A DNA stretch of 64,000 nucleotides from Rhyacichthys aspro (lineage: Eukaryota > Chordata > Actinopteri > Gobiiformes > Rhyacichthyidae), in NCBI GenBank assembly GCA_036850595.1, contig CM072158.1, positions 9,253,422 to 9,317,421 of the forward strand, written 5' to 3'. The notes beneath the pieces were generated by a model. That model was not told the DNA's origin, did not search any database, and saw only the letters and a list, made by a program, of their open reading frames with translations. Shown here in pieces: positions 25,601-40,600 of the stretch (position 1 is the stretch's first letter; the number at the start of each line of letters is the position of its first letter). The translations under genes were made by a program, and so were the position numbers.

Positions 25601-28600
25601 GCGTTAAATTATTCCCTGGCAAAGACTCCAGCAACAAGTTTTCAATATGTGAGTTCACACCTTGATGTCACTATGGCTAATGAACTAACATGTGATGGTT
25701 TGATTTGGCTTGGACCTCTTTTTTGGGTTTGAGTTTTGCTTTGTTTTGTTTATTTTTTTTTTTTTTTACTTTAACTCTTAAAAAGGCTTCCAAAACTGTC
25801 TGATTGGTCAACCAAAGACTTTTCACGATTTGGTCCAAGCACTCCGTAAAAGTTTGACAGCCTTTGTAAGAGTTTGCATTATGCTCGATTGCTGTGCTCC
25901 TTGTTGTTTTGTATCTGTCTTTTTGTCATGGTCTCTTGGCTTTGCATGCTTCGTCATGGCTTGCTTTGATATATTTAATCACAGCCTGGTCTGATAAGCA
26001 TAACCATGGTTGATTTAGCTTGCTTTGGGCTTGTTCAGGGGATGTGAATCCACTGCTGTGATACTCTTTTACCACACCCTCTTTACAATAGTTCTTTTCC
26101 CCTCAGAAATCTGCTGAACATCTTGTAGACCTTTACATTAATGTAGTGAGAGGCAAACCTTAACCAGCAGAAATTAATGGACTAACAATTTGGACTGACT
26201 GAGCTACAACCAGAAGTGATCAACATATTTTAAAAAGATCAGGATTTAGGAAAAGCAATCCATGACAGTTTGCTAGTGACGCTAACGTCTAAGGCATTAG
26301 GAAAGATCATAAATATATTACAAATTTAATCCTAAATACAAATAAATGAAGTGTCTTTCTTAAAAGTCAAGTGGCTTTCTATTTGTCTCAATCCTAACAT
26401 CTATTTTTGTTGTAATAGTACAATAACCTGCATACAGAAATCCACAGAAACAAGACTGTTCAAATAATCCAGTAGTAATATATTTTCTTCTAAAAAATAA
26501 ATAAATAAATTTAAAAAAAGCAGAGTAACTCCTGTGTACAACCAGTAGCTGTCCCACAGTTTGAGAAGCAGTGAAATAGACAATAGAGCAGAATTATGAC
26601 TGTAAATAAAGGGACTACTGTTTTCAAGTCTTGAGAGGCCAGCTTTTAGCTCTCCAGTCCCTGTCTAGTCTCTCTGTGCCATTTTATATTATGTCACAGG
26701 TTCCAAAATCCCAAAGTCATATTTCTTCTGTTAATTAACTCACCAATATTTCCTCCACCGTTTTACTCTTAGAAGAAAAAAGTCACAAAGAAAGTGTTTA
26801 ATTAGCCTCCTTTAAGTGAAAGGATCTGTCTGGACTGCTAATGGTTCATAAGTCATTTAACACAGTGTAATGCAGAAATGACCATGTGGACATTATTAGA
26901 CTCCCTTCAAAGACTGCAAGACTGAAAGAAAACGTACAAAAAAGCTTTAAAGATCCCCCAAAGAATAAGCAGCTCCTTTGTTACTGGGGCTTATTACGAC
27001 TTTCAAAAGTCACTTTAACTTTACATATTCTAACAGTCCCATTTTTACTTGTGGCTCTCTTATTATTCTTTCTTCGTCTATGTCTTTCACAGACAAATGC
27101 ACACACCCTTCATTTTTCCACTGGGCATGAAGGTCACACAATTTTTTTGCCACAATAATGTTTCATTCTTCCCTCTGAGTTTAATTACAAACAGCACATT
27201 ACTGCATTATTTATTACACAAATAGGTACACCCTCTTGTGCATTAATACTGCAAATGCATATGTATATATATGAACACCATCAAGGACATATGTAAAGGC
27301 TTTGACAAATAGATGCAAGGACATGCACTAAACACAGAAATGAAATGGAATAGAATATTAAGCAAAAAACCTTGTGGTGTGTGCTAGCTCTAAGAAATTA
27401 AAGATGGTGAAGGGTCCAAGCAAAAACATAGTGAACCCAATTTGTCAAAGAATCGAGTGTCACCAAATATTATGCATGATTAGTAATGATGCATTTTGAT
27501 CTGTAAAGGACCCTGTTGCTTGTTGTCCTTGTTTGCTTGCCTGTACTCTGTGTAAGTGCTTGTGTGTCAAGTTGCCAAGTTCAATGCCCTAATTAGTTTC
27601 TGTGGTTGGATCAGACGTTTATTACCCATTTTATTTTTCACGATGATGTATGTTGTTGTCAGAAAACTACAGTGTACAGTCCGTGTTAACATTTCCGTCA
27701 TCATGTTCATGTTCCTGCGTGTGCGTATTTGTGTCATCTTGGTTTTTTTGTGTAAAAGTGTCTGTGCTGTTCTGTACTGATACTGTTACCAGTCCCTCTG
27801 TTATGGTGTTAATAGTCCAGATGGTCAAATTAGCCGCTTCAACAAAGCAACAAACTATGTGCTCCAACAAACACTTGAACACGCAGACACACCAGCCACC
27901 TGCTGGGGTTGATAGAGACTAAACATGTACATGCATGTTAGTCTGAATGTACGAACAGCCTGGCGACAAGTGATTGTAACAGCTAACTGGGTTTTACAAA
28001 ATCAGCGTTTTGTTTAGGATTAGATCAAGATGTACAAAAAGCTTTTATTGCTAACTTTTCCCTATTTTTCTTTTGTTAGCTACTAATTATTTTGTTTGTC
28101 CAAGACTTGTAACTTCAACAAGTAGGCTGCCTTAAACCTAGAAAAAATAATAAATATGTATCATAACCTGGCAAGATAAAAATAAAAGAGGATCTGTGTG
28201 TATCCACGTGGAATCTCTTTCAAAAACCTGTGAGCACCTGCAGGGACATTTTTGTGTATGAACAAATCCCATAGAAATAGGTCAGATGATGAGTTTTAGA
28301 AACAAATCAGTTTCATTCACTAATGTCTGCAACAGTAGGTGTTCATATAAGAAAAGGGAGGGCATTTCTCTCCCAGCAGTGTTCAGTTTGTCCCCTCTGA
28401 GCACCTGTAGGAGCAGGAAGTGATGGAACTAATGGCTCTTCCACTGGGTGTAATGGAGCTTTATCTGTCTACTTATTCAAGACAGGAAAAAATGTTACAC
28501 AATGCACCATTATTTATCTTTTAGGACTACTCACTGAGTGTTCATAAGTTATCTGGATCGATCTGTGTAACCCCTCCTTAAATTAAAACCAGTCAATCAT

Positions 28601-31600
28601 AATTACTTCCTCTTACTGTTTATGTAGTCTGCCAAGTGCAATTTATGGATACTTAAATCACCCAAACCTAAATCATACTGCTAATTTAGATGCATTTTGC
28701 ACCTAAAATCCTAATTGAATGGATTTGCTCAGTTTAAACATGTTCCTGCTCTGCTCACAAGTAGAATAGTTATGCCCTGTGTATTTTTCACCTGGAAACC
28801 TGCACTGCTGTTGTGAATGCAGCATTTCAAAGGCTTACCCCCTACCCAGCATGCAACACCTGTAGGCTTTGCATCCAACCTCCCCTACAGCGAGGTTACA
28901 CACTCTCCTCTCTCCCTTCACGGTTACTTTAGTGTGTTCTTGGTGAAGGTAGTGAATCTGTGCCATTGTTAGAAGCTGTGCCAGAAATGATTAAATGCAC
29001 ATACAATTTGAAGATGTTGAGTTTTTGCCATCTTCCATGAAAATTATAAACAGAAAGTACATTTACCAAAACAGTTTTTCCCTTTAGTAATATTCATTTA
29101 ACAATAGCCATTTGGGAAGGATAAAAAAAATGCATAAAACTCTCCAAAGTGGCCTAATTTCACGTTCATTTGGTGTGAAAGAAATATTGGGTACTCAAGG
29201 ATTATTCAAATAACTTTACTCTGACTGTGAGCTCATTAAAGAATAGTAGAAACTCCTTACGCGTGGGGCTCTAGTCTGAGTAAAAGTAGGTCATGAATGG
29301 ACTCACATGATTACTAGCCATTTTAAAGCCTGCCAAGCTATTAAAAACACACAATAACACTTAATTTTATTTTTTTTCTGTGTTAAAAGGAAGCAAAATT
29401 ACATTGTGAATGGGAGCTAGTTTTAAACAGAAGCTTTTGAATTGGAAGTTGTTTTTGTTTTGCATTTCTCATGTTCCCTTGGCTGTCCCTAGAAACCCAC
29501 TGAAGATTATTCTTTTTCATCCACACACACACGAGCGCATAGCGTCCGTGGCAAACCCCGGAGCTGTGTTTCTCAAAACTTTTATATTTGGAACAAAGTC
29601 TAGTTTAGGGTTAAATGTGGGATGAAATTTCCAGGAATACACAGACAGCAGATAAATGAAGTCCCTCAAAAGGTGACACATCTGCACAGCTTACAGCCCA
29701 AAAGAAGCAATTATTTGAAGAGACTGAGTAAAGATGCATGGTGTCTCGTGTTTTTCTGTCGTGTTGTTGTCGTCTTTGTCTGGTCTGAGGAGTATTACTG
29801 TCAAGATTAGCTCTGTGTTTCAGAAAGGATCGTATCTAGTGCGTCCGCCTCAGTGTCTGGTCCATTTGTGCCACTCTGTCTGTCTCTCAGTTTATCTAAC
29901 CTGTTTCTCATTCCTACTCTCCAAGCTGTGATGAGAGACAACCAAAACTAACAGTAGATAGCACTTTGATAGCACCGAGGCACCTCTAAAATGACAGACT
30001 TATTTTAGGATAATTATATGGTGTGGGACACTGCTGGGCCAGCTTTGTCCCAAATGACAGCACCAACACTATGTCTCTGTGTCTGAGTATGGGTGGTTAT
30101 GGTGCATTATCAGTGTTTTGCTTCTAACTTTGTCCCTGGCTCTCACCTGTCCTCTCTGTGTAGTAAATGAAGGCGGTGTGAGACAGGCGTCTAACTCCTG
30201 CCCTGACCCAGGAGAGCCCGAGAATGGCAAGCGCCATGGCAACGACTTCAGGTACAGCATTCCTGCCGGCACAACACAACACAACAGCCTACTGACTTTC
30301 AGTGACATTCACCGCCACAAAAAGTGATTGACGATGCTTGCAAACTACACAGTCCTATTCTTTGTCTTCTTTTTCTAGCATTGGCAGTGAGGTTCATTTC
30401 ACCTGCGGAGAAGACTACGTTCTTCAGGGCAGTAAAACCATCAGCTGCCAGAGAGTCGCCGAAGTGTTTGCCGCCTGGAGCGACCACAGACCCGTTTGTA
30501 AAGGTAAGGACAGCCCAGGTACACCCCTGTCCAAACTGTGATTACACGATAGGCTGATGTGAACTCAGTGCCTCACAGTGTTTGCAAAGGCTTTGTTTGG
30601 GCCTCTCCTCTGTTTGAATTTGTGTTGATGAGCGCTCTGTTTGTGGTTGAAAAAGCCTACTTCAGTGTCTGGCTTCAGGCTGCAAAATTCTGAAACAAAA
30701 CACATTATAATGCAATGTTTGGAGAGCAGCGCTTCACTGACATGCTGCAGGTGTAGGCTTTCATCAGGCCACTCATGAAAGTGATTGTCCAGAAACTTTC
30801 ATCATTCTCTGTACAAATATGAATACTCTATGCTGAAATTCACCAATTCAGGCACACACAGAAACACTTCTTTCACAAAATACTGGACTATCGATCAGTT
30901 GTATTCATACTTCACTGTAAAATGCAAAATAGTCTTTTAATGGAACAGTTTTTGGTGTGTTTAGGCGACAAAGTGCAACCTAACAAATATAAGGAATTTG
31001 GCTTATTTTGGTTAATCTTTATGAGGCCAACTTTATGAAGAATCCACAACTGTGATTGAAGATGATACTGTGACCAACCCAGAGTGTACCAAGACCTACC
31101 AGACAACAGCCAGTGCAAAATATAAAAACGATAATATCTAAGGTTAAGTGTTGGTATAAAACTTATTCAAAAGTAATGAGTTGTGGTCCTGGTAACATGG
31201 CAAATGCTTTAAATAAATTGGTTGTAGTGTAAGACAAGACTGAGACCTTTAAAAAGTTATTTTACAAGACAGGTCTCTAGACCACAACGCATTTTTAATA
31301 CAAATTCAGTTCTTTATTCTTTGTGCTCTCCGACTTGCAGCACACACAAGCGAACCCACACACATATACAACATCCACAGAGGGAGTGAGACAGAAATGG
31401 AGAGAGGGCGTCTGTCATGTTAAATGCCAAAGTCGTTTGTCATGTTTCCCTTCACTAGGCTTCAGACAGAGGTGGGAGACTCATACTTTAACATAAAAGT
31501 GATATACTTGAGGTTTGGGTCTCTGCGTCCTCTTTTGCATGTGGCAGACAGTAGTACTTTAAAAACCGAGCTAATAATTGCTGAGATTCAATAATAAAGT

Positions 31601-34600
31601 GGGAAAAAGGAGACTGGAAGAAAGTGGCAGTTGTAAAGGGGCAATGAATGAAGAAGTAGTCAAAGCTGAGAAATGTCACACCTTTACTTCTTATGAATTC
31701 GCACCATCTTTGAAAAGAAGTGAGCAAAAGGCGACTAATGTGTTGAAATGGAATTCAAACTAACGCCAGCGGTAATTATTATTGGAAGCTGTGAGAAAAC
31801 ACTGTGTCAATTTGATAGAGGTTTTTTTCTGCGGACCCTTGTTTCCTCCCACTACAAGGTCAAAGTTCAAGCTCTCGTACATGAAGCACCCTGGGAGCCT
31901 GTAGGGATTTAACACCGCCCTCAGGGAAATCTAAGCAGGGCAGGTGCAATTCAGTCCGGGTCATGGCTCCAGGTCAGAGGACGCGGTCTAACCACTATCC
32001 CCTACTGCTATTCTAGTGAACCTGACCCACGGGCCGATGACCTTCATTAAGCTTTATGTTTCTGTAACAATAGACATTCTTTCACACCAGCAGGATGTAC
32101 CCCGGCCTGTAGTGTCAGGATTGGCTGGCTTTATTTGAGGTGTGACTGCTCCTTGCCAATCAGCCATGTTAAATTGCTCATCATCAAATATTTTATTGTG
32201 CCTATGCCCTTTGAATGGCTTTAAAATTTTAAATGAACTTATCATTACTAAACACCTCATAATGAGCATTTATATAAACTGTGGCTAGTGACATTAAGCC
32301 TTTCGTGCATCTAAAGGAGCTCTTCTTGGATCTTGGAAAGAAAATCATGTTGCCGGGGCAGAACTTTTTTTACCAACTTCTTCTGCGAAGTAGGTCTAAA
32401 TTGTTAAAGCGTTATTAAATAAAACAGACAGTAGCTGGGATTCCCAACACTGTCCACTGAGCAACTTTCTGACAAAGCTGTGACGCTAAAGCTTGAAGTT
32501 GTACAGCTACATGGTTGTTGCTAAGTAACTAGTTGATATTTGGCATTTTAAATATCTCACAGGGGAGGGCAGTCTCACTCCAGCACAGCTCTCCTCCAAC
32601 GGAAGCTGACTGAACTTTCTAAGTATAAAACCTGTCCTAGAAAACATACAGTACATGTACCACCATGTACCAAGTAATCACTGAGTGTGTTTGATGGGGC
32701 CGCATTGTAACAGCAGCCCCTTCAACTCCAAAAGCTATTTCTTTCTTATGAAAGTGCTTCTGTTTGTCATTATTATTCAGGATATATACAGTATGTGCCC
32801 TGCTTTGGTAGAAAATCCAAGAATAACCACACTAAGGTTGCTTGAAGGACAGGATCCATGTAACACTGGAGCCATATTGTTTTGACAGTAATGTTAAGGC
32901 TTTGTTGGTGATCACTCAAAACAGAGAGGATTCTAGTGTGCATCAGCAAACCACTGAAATACTCACTGAGAGTGAACTCTATCACGTAAAAAAGCACTGT
33001 GTTGTTTTAAGTGTATTTTCATTCTTATTGGCTGTACATAACATGTTAAATGAATTGGTAGGTAAACAGATGTTTCCATCATACATCTATACAGATTCTA
33101 ACGACACATGCTGAAAGATGTTGCAGCCTTACATTTAGAGATAAAATTGGCAACAAAATGGTGCATGTTATCAGATCTCTTGGACTCACTGGAACAAATC
33201 ATTCACTTATTTAGTGATGCTGTCAGTCTGGCAAAGCTTAAACAGGTTCTTACTTCCAATTCAAAAAGAAAGGATGTGAAATTTTCAGGTTGCTGTGACC
33301 TAGCTGTGTCACAGATGAATATTTCTTGATGGTGACATGTGAGTGAGTTTCTTATGTAGTCATCCCTACATTTGAGAGGAGTACAGAGACCCAAATTCAG
33401 TCAGGTTTGTCGATAAACCCTGACAACTGACTTAATATTGTCCATTCCTCTGAGAGTGGAGAGAATAGTTAGATTACAGTCTCAGATCCAGCCCATGTGT
33501 CCTCTGGATATATACAAGGCAGTGGGGTTGCACCTGTGTGTGATACAGGTGCATTTGGCTGTGAGCTGTGAAATATACCTCAGGCTCTACCTCACAGCTT
33601 TTGTTAAGGATAAGGGTTTTTTTCCTGCTTCCATTTTTGTATGCATCAAAGAAGTGGACATGTGTCTCGTTGATGTAGTGTTGCATGACTCATTGACAGT
33701 TGTCTGTGACTCATGTCTGACCAGTGTGCTTGATGTCCAGTCCAGGCACAATCTCACACAGCACGGGGCACAAGTGCACTGCGCTCCAGCATTGATTTTT
33801 GTGAAGTTTTATGAGAGAGTGAATCCTCCTCTAACTGAGCCTGTTTCCTTCAACTTCCTTCAATACATCTTTGCTGCACAGCACTGTTTTCTTTACAGTG
33901 TCCTTTTTTCCATGCTCTGTTTTGGTCTCATTGTACAAATGTGTAAAGGTAGAAGGGATGTGAACACCACTCAGGTTTGACCTTTACATTTGGATCAGTC
34001 AATGGCTAAAATGGAAACTCAAGGATAACATTGAGAATGAGTCAATCTGCCAAAAAGAATGCAGCCAGTGGATTTATTAAAGGGTCACTTTTGTCCAAAT
34101 GCCTTAATTCTGCTAAATGTGTATTTTGGAACATTGGACTGAAAATATATTTATTATTAAAAGGTGCCCTTTTCATCTCAACTGTAAAGTGACAGCAAGT
34201 AACTGAAAGAGATAAACAACAGAGACAGTAATGGAGTGGTAATCACCTTTATAGACACATTAAACAATTAGAAAACTAAATAAAAATAAACTGCAAAAAC
34301 AGTCATTAATTCCCAATGTCCTTCTGTCCACTCCTGCAACGCTTTATGAGCGAGAGAGACAGAGAGGCAGAGAGTCCATGTGGCACCTTGATTAATGGAC
34401 AGATGGCAAACCTCTGAGCCAACTCACTCCCAGTGGCTGTGTGTTTGTGGATGTGTCTGTGTGAACTCCAGGGGAGCTCAGTCGATCTGATCTGAGTATA
34501 CCCACTCAACCCAGGGAGCTGTTTTATATATGCTCAATGCCTGAGTTTACACTTTCAGACACAACTAAGTATGGTGGCAGGACTCAGAAAATTATAGTTT

Positions 34601-37600
34601 CTCAAAGTAATGATAAAAATGTTGGTCAAACCCATGTTATCCAATCATTGCAAAAAGTAAAAATCACAAACTAAGAAAGAAAAATGTGGAAAAAGATATT
34701 GCTATTATTAAGAAAAAAAAATAGTACCAGATATTTTTTATCTAAAACTATAAACGTGATGCTGCTTTAACACAGTGCACTTAATCTCCACCTCCTTTCC
34801 ACAAGAGAATGCCACACAAACCCATTCTGCCTGCAGAGCCCAACACAAGAACTAAAAAAAAAAAATCAAAAAGACCTACAGTAATAAAAACATATTTTGG
34901 GACTAACTATAAACCAACTGTAAAGAAATTTCAGACTAAAAATAAATTTAACATATGAGAAAGTCACTTAATGGGATATTGGTCAAATCCACACATCTGC
35001 CCTAAGGGTTTTGTAATCTGAAGAGACACTCAACTACACTAAATGACGATCTGTCTGTGCATGTGTCCGTGTGAGCCCATTAGGACTCCAACCACAGACA
35101 GCCATAGGAACGCTGTGTGCCAGCCTAATGATGTCATCAATCATCGTCTGTGTCCATTGGTCAATCTATCTACACCGAAGGCAGCCTGTTAAAACAGTCT
35201 GTTCAGCTGCTCACAGTAAATCCTGATCTCAACTGTAATATGAAGCTTTCTGCGATGCCTGTACTTCATCAAAAGTTTCAGTCTGTGATTTGATTGAAGA
35301 CTATTTCAGCATCAAGTCCAGGAACTTTGTAATATTCATCTGAGATCATTTTCTGTGGACTTAACAGTTTCATAAAAGCTGTCAAACATGTTTTATAATT
35401 AAACGTGAAAGTGATTGCCTGTCATCATGCCTTGAATCCAATATGCCCTCAAACCATTACTGTCAGAGTCAGAATGTGCTGTGTTCATTTTGCCTCACCT
35501 GTCGAGATGGGTACATGTCATTCAACTTTATTAGTTTAATCATCTTATGAGAACTGTCTGGTAGACTCGTAGACTTTAATGTGTTACCTTAGTGTTATCA
35601 AGACGAGTCAATTAAAAGAGTACAGTTACAATATCTTTACATTGGGGCTTTGCTCAATGCAGTGTAAACCAGATGATTTTGGTAAGCCCCAGGCCAGCAC
35701 TGTGACAGAGGGTGTAGCTGAAGCAGCAGCTGGGGCTGGACTAGTTGGATGCCATTTCCAAATGAACCCACTAGTAGTTTTCTTAAGAAACTCATCCGTA
35801 TGATTTTATTTTGTTTCAATTTGGTTTCCACCCCACCAAGTTTGCATTCTTTTGTTCTGGTTGTGGTGCAGGGTCTCAGACATGATCTGGAGCAGGTAGG
35901 GTTAAGTGTCCTTGGTATGCTTCAGCAGTTTTCACCGTATGGATGATTGGACCTGAGCCCTTCACAATAGGGACGACTCACTAACCGCAAAGGCCATCCT
36001 GCTGAGAGCAGCCCTCTTGGACTTTATGTGTGAGACACGCTCAGACTAGAGCAGAGCTGGGACTGACTTTCTGCTATGCTAGAATAAACCCACAGAAAAT
36101 CAGATAGTAACCTTCCTAATGCTAGTGCAGCGCATAAGTTATGCTCTAAAGCTGTAAAACAAAACTTGGAAGAACTCAGCAAGGGCATTAGAGCAACAGG
36201 AAAAGCTTTAGCAATATGATCCTTGCCTAAAACATCATTAGGTTTTGGTCTGCATCCCAGCCATGTACATATTTTGTGAGGGTCCTGAGGGATCCCAGTT
36301 AAGTTAATTTCATGAACTGAAAGGCACGCATTAGTTATTATACACACTGCCTCCTGCCTAAAGCATTCAGTTAATCTTCTTTATGATTCCATGATGTTTT
36401 TGATACTATATTCTCATTATACTCATCAGAAATGTAATTTGATCCGTCATTCATTATTCCTTAAATAGTGTGGGCTTATTGGCTCTGTGCCCTCTGGATA
36501 CTGTGTGCCAATATAAATAACACCATGAAGTTAGATTACAGAGTTTTGCAGGCCATAATATTACAGAAACTCCAAACATAGCAAGACTGTATTGTTAAAA
36601 AGTTATAAAATCAATTAGTGAGATGAACTTTCACATTATTTGTAGCTGCATTAAAAAGCCATTCTGCAAAATAGCACAAAGTCACCTGACAGACCGCTTC
36701 TCTGGGCTTACAGTAGGAAGCAGAGGAAGGCCAAGTGAGAGACAGGAATAAGCCAAGAGACGGATGACATTTAATATAAATTATGGGATGTTAGTTCCTT
36801 TGGTAATTCTGGTGATAACTCTCTCCGCGCTATCGCTAAAGCAACACCATGCCCATTCTGCTGTTGGCACGGCGATGGGCCGGCCATTCGTTCAGGCCAC
36901 GCTGATTGAGCTGTCAACACTCACGCATACGCAGACACACACTTTGAGACGCGCCGATAAATCATTTCTCACGTGCAGCTCGAGAGCTCACTACATCGCG
37001 ATGTATGAGCTGCAGTGAGCTGAGCACGAGAGAAGGTCAACTGAAGATGCATTGAGAAATAGAGGAACAAGCTCCGGCGGTGTCTGTGGGAGCTCATGCA
37101 AGGATCCAGGAGACAGACAGTACGGTATATATGGTCTCTCCGGGGTCTTGCACTCACACTGATACCGCCTCACAACATTTCCCGGTGCACACCATTACAC
37201 ACAAAAAGAAAAAACAAATACAAGTTTTGTTTTCTTTGCTGTTAAAAGAAAGATATTACTTTTGCCCCACGTCAATAAGAATAACACTTGTTTAGGGTAC
37301 TTCTGGGAATCATCACTCCTGGACAAAAACTAAAGAAAATTGCAATATTTGACAACGTAATCTTACAGAATCAGTATCAGCCTTGTTTCATGAATTAAAT
37401 CTGATGCATTTAGAGTGCATTAAAGACCATTAATGTGAATAACTGAGAGGCTTAAAATGATTGTTTTTTTTTTTCTTGTTTGAAGCTTGAAAGCGGAGAG
37501 ACTTGAAATAATGACCTTCTACTGTTTATTCCAGCCTCTAATTGTTAATGGCAACACCTACTTTACATTTGCTTAATATCTCAAAACAAAAATACTGCTT

Positions 37601-40600
37601 TAATGTCAGTATTTGCATATTATTGCGTATTGTGATTGAAACATAAGCCAGATCTGGGATTTCTTTTCCAAACAAACAAAGTTGTCTGTGTAGTTTAGAG
37701 CAATAACAATTAGTATGTCAAATGAGTGTATGCTATTGCAAATGTGCCTCTTATTTCAGGCGGTGTTTATCTCCTCCTGTGTCGGTAAGTCTATCTGTGT
37801 GTGCCACATGAGCTTGTTTGTATCAAGTAAACACGCGAGCACGGATAAGCTTGTGTACTTTTGTGTTTTTCGCGCGGGTGTTTCTAATGTGTGCGTGCGT
37901 TCCTTCGGCCTACTACTGAACAAACTAATTAAGGAACAAACGCCGCTTCAAACCAACCAGAAAATTACCTCCCAACTCCAACAGGACGACCCAAGGACAG
38001 ACAAGCAGGTTCTCTATCACAGCCACTCGCAACACGCTGCCTAACAACGGCTTAGTTGGTTTATTGAACATCTAGCATGTGTCATTTGGAACAGCCCACT
38101 GAACCCACTTCCTCCAAATCAAAGACTGTTTTGTTCTTCGTGGTTTATCTCAAACAATGAAAGAGTTGGTCCCATTTTTGTTGATTACTGTCTTTTAAGG
38201 AGTGTTGAATTACATAGTCCCATGCACTAGTAAAATTGGCGAAAAACTCAAATATCATAAATATCATCAAATTTAGTTTCGTAGCTTTAGTCTTTAGAAC
38301 AAAAAAGCACCTAAGAATGAGTAGAGCTTACATTTACTCCAGGAGTAGCATCTCATTTCCAAGAGCAGTCCTCAGATTTCTTTGAAGATAGAAGGTAATT
38401 CTTCCTCCACTGCTAGTTGGGAGGTGTTGACTTGTAATAGATTTTTGGAATAAATTGCTAGTGGCCGTCTCTGTGGGTCAATACAGCAACTCTAGCTAAT
38501 CCTGTGGTATTTCGCAGCCAATAGCTTCCAATTAAGTACCGTCATGTGGGGAGATGTCACTGACAGTGTCAATAACATCCACCTGACCCTCTGTTTCTCT
38601 TTCTGTTCTTTTTCACAGTCTTTTATTCTTCCTTTCTTCACATTTTATCCATTATCTCTTAGCCTTGTACTGGTGTCACTTTAATTACTTTACTACTGCG
38701 ATCCACAGAAGGTATACTTTGCCAGTGAATTTATTCTAAGAAGGGACTGGCTAAGTGTTCATAAGTGGACTCATTATGAACCTGATTGTCTTGAGTATGA
38801 GGACTTAACAGTGAGCGTTTGCTGTCACTAATGCCACCTTGCTGCCAATAATAAAGATAATGTTGTGTTTTTTTCTCTCTGCAGTGAAGACCTGTGGTAG
38901 TAATCTTCAAGGGCCGTCTGGAACTTTTACATCCCCCAATTTTCCAATTCAGTATGAGAGCAACGCACAGTGTGTCTGGATAATTACAGCTTCAAATCCC
39001 AATAAGGTAAGGCTTTTTTCCCATCTCCATACATCCTAAAAAGGCAATAACTGTTTGATTTATGTAAGCTAAGCCAAGTGTTCAATGCAGGGTGTTGCTT
39101 ACGAGTGCATATGCGGATGTACAGAGGAAAGATTTAGCAAGTAAGCTGTGATCCTATTACTCCACACAAGGCGAGCTAGGCTAAGTACACAGTGGGTGAT
39201 GATAACAAACTGCCCCGAGGTGGAGTTTAGGTGGATGTTAAGGTGGAAGTGGCACTTTGTATATTCAGAATCGAGGATTAGGCCGAGAAATGGCATGTCA
39301 GCTTAAACCTGAAATATACTGAAGGAGATGTTAGGATTATACTCTGTGACTTCACTGTGTTTAGTTGCAGAGCTACAGCGTAGGTTATTTTCTACATTTG
39401 AATTGAATGCATGGTATGTACTTTTATTTGAAATTACACAGGAGTCCTGACATTTTTACATAATTGAAAATCTGTTCATAATTCATGCGGGGAGTACCAT
39501 ACATGACATGGTAGTCACAGTGGATCATTGTCTCAGTCTGTGATTGGTTAATCCCACTGAGGGCATTGTGATAGGCAGATGCTTTACACAGGCCACTGGG
39601 ATTGGTTACAGTGCAGTCCCAGGAGGAAGGGGATTGGTATTCAGGTAACACCTTCTTATTCCGCTCAGGGTCACTGTGGCGACCGCGCCGTCGCCAGTGG
39701 CAACACCTGCGTCAGCACCGGTGGGACCCATGTATACATAAACATATACACACATACGGATGGAGTATAGTGCTCCAATGACCACACCCAGACTTCTCTC
39801 ACACTCCACGCTCAGTCTGAGTGCACAAGGCCTCTGCTTTATGGCTGGAGTAATACATTCTCCTGTGAAGGCTACAGTATGTATGTGACTGGTGAAGGCT
39901 ACAGGCCTAATGCCCTCCTGTACCCTTGGGGGTCATTTAGTGCTAGTGCCTATGTAGCAAGCTGAAAAATAACCCATGTACCAAGTATGATTATGAACCC
40001 CACAACCTAAATGAAGACTGTCATCTGACGGTTACCAGTCATTTTTATGGCCCTTTATCCCAAACGGCTGCACTGATAATTTTCATCATGCGCTGTAATG
40101 TACCATACTTTATCAAGGCACGTCCTGTTCTGTATCCCATAAATGTATTACATATCTGCACACACAGTACATGTCAGCTGTCACAGCCTACATGTTATGT
40201 GCCGTAATACTCCACACAAAGTGCTTTATTAAACTCAAGGCCGCCGTATGTCTTCAATTTTTCACGGTACATAACTTGTATGAATTGGCATTAGAAAGTG
40301 TGCAGATCTCGTTTTTTAATAACCTACACCTTGGTGACCTGTTATGGAAGCTATAAAAGCTAATCTGGACCTCTGACTGAAAATTATGTTTGAATCAACC
40401 ACCTTGACCAGATCTGACCTGCCAACAATAATTGAATTTTACAGCCTAGAAAAAAGCAAAACTATTAAAGCGATATTTAAAATTGTTGTGATTCTAAATT
40501 CTCTTTTATATCACAAGAGGAACAGTCCAAAAAAGATTGAGCTGTCAGCTAGTGTCCTTGCATTCCTTCCACCCATCCCATTAATGGAGGATGGAGCAGA

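Larger units (their letters stand above)
30504..38884. other. csmd3: 8.4-kb intron
   Basis: Donor 'gtaagg', acceptor 'ttttttctctctgcag'. It contains a stretch of unusually long + strand ORFs (32685-33980), a strong palindrome (36985-37011) and a possible conserved element near 35040. No known gene recognised. Confidence 0.85.

Noticed and set aside
33438..33980. 180-codon ORF as a real gene
   Set aside because: No recognisable domain, no promoter or splice context, Cys/Leu/Val-rich; kept only as a finding.
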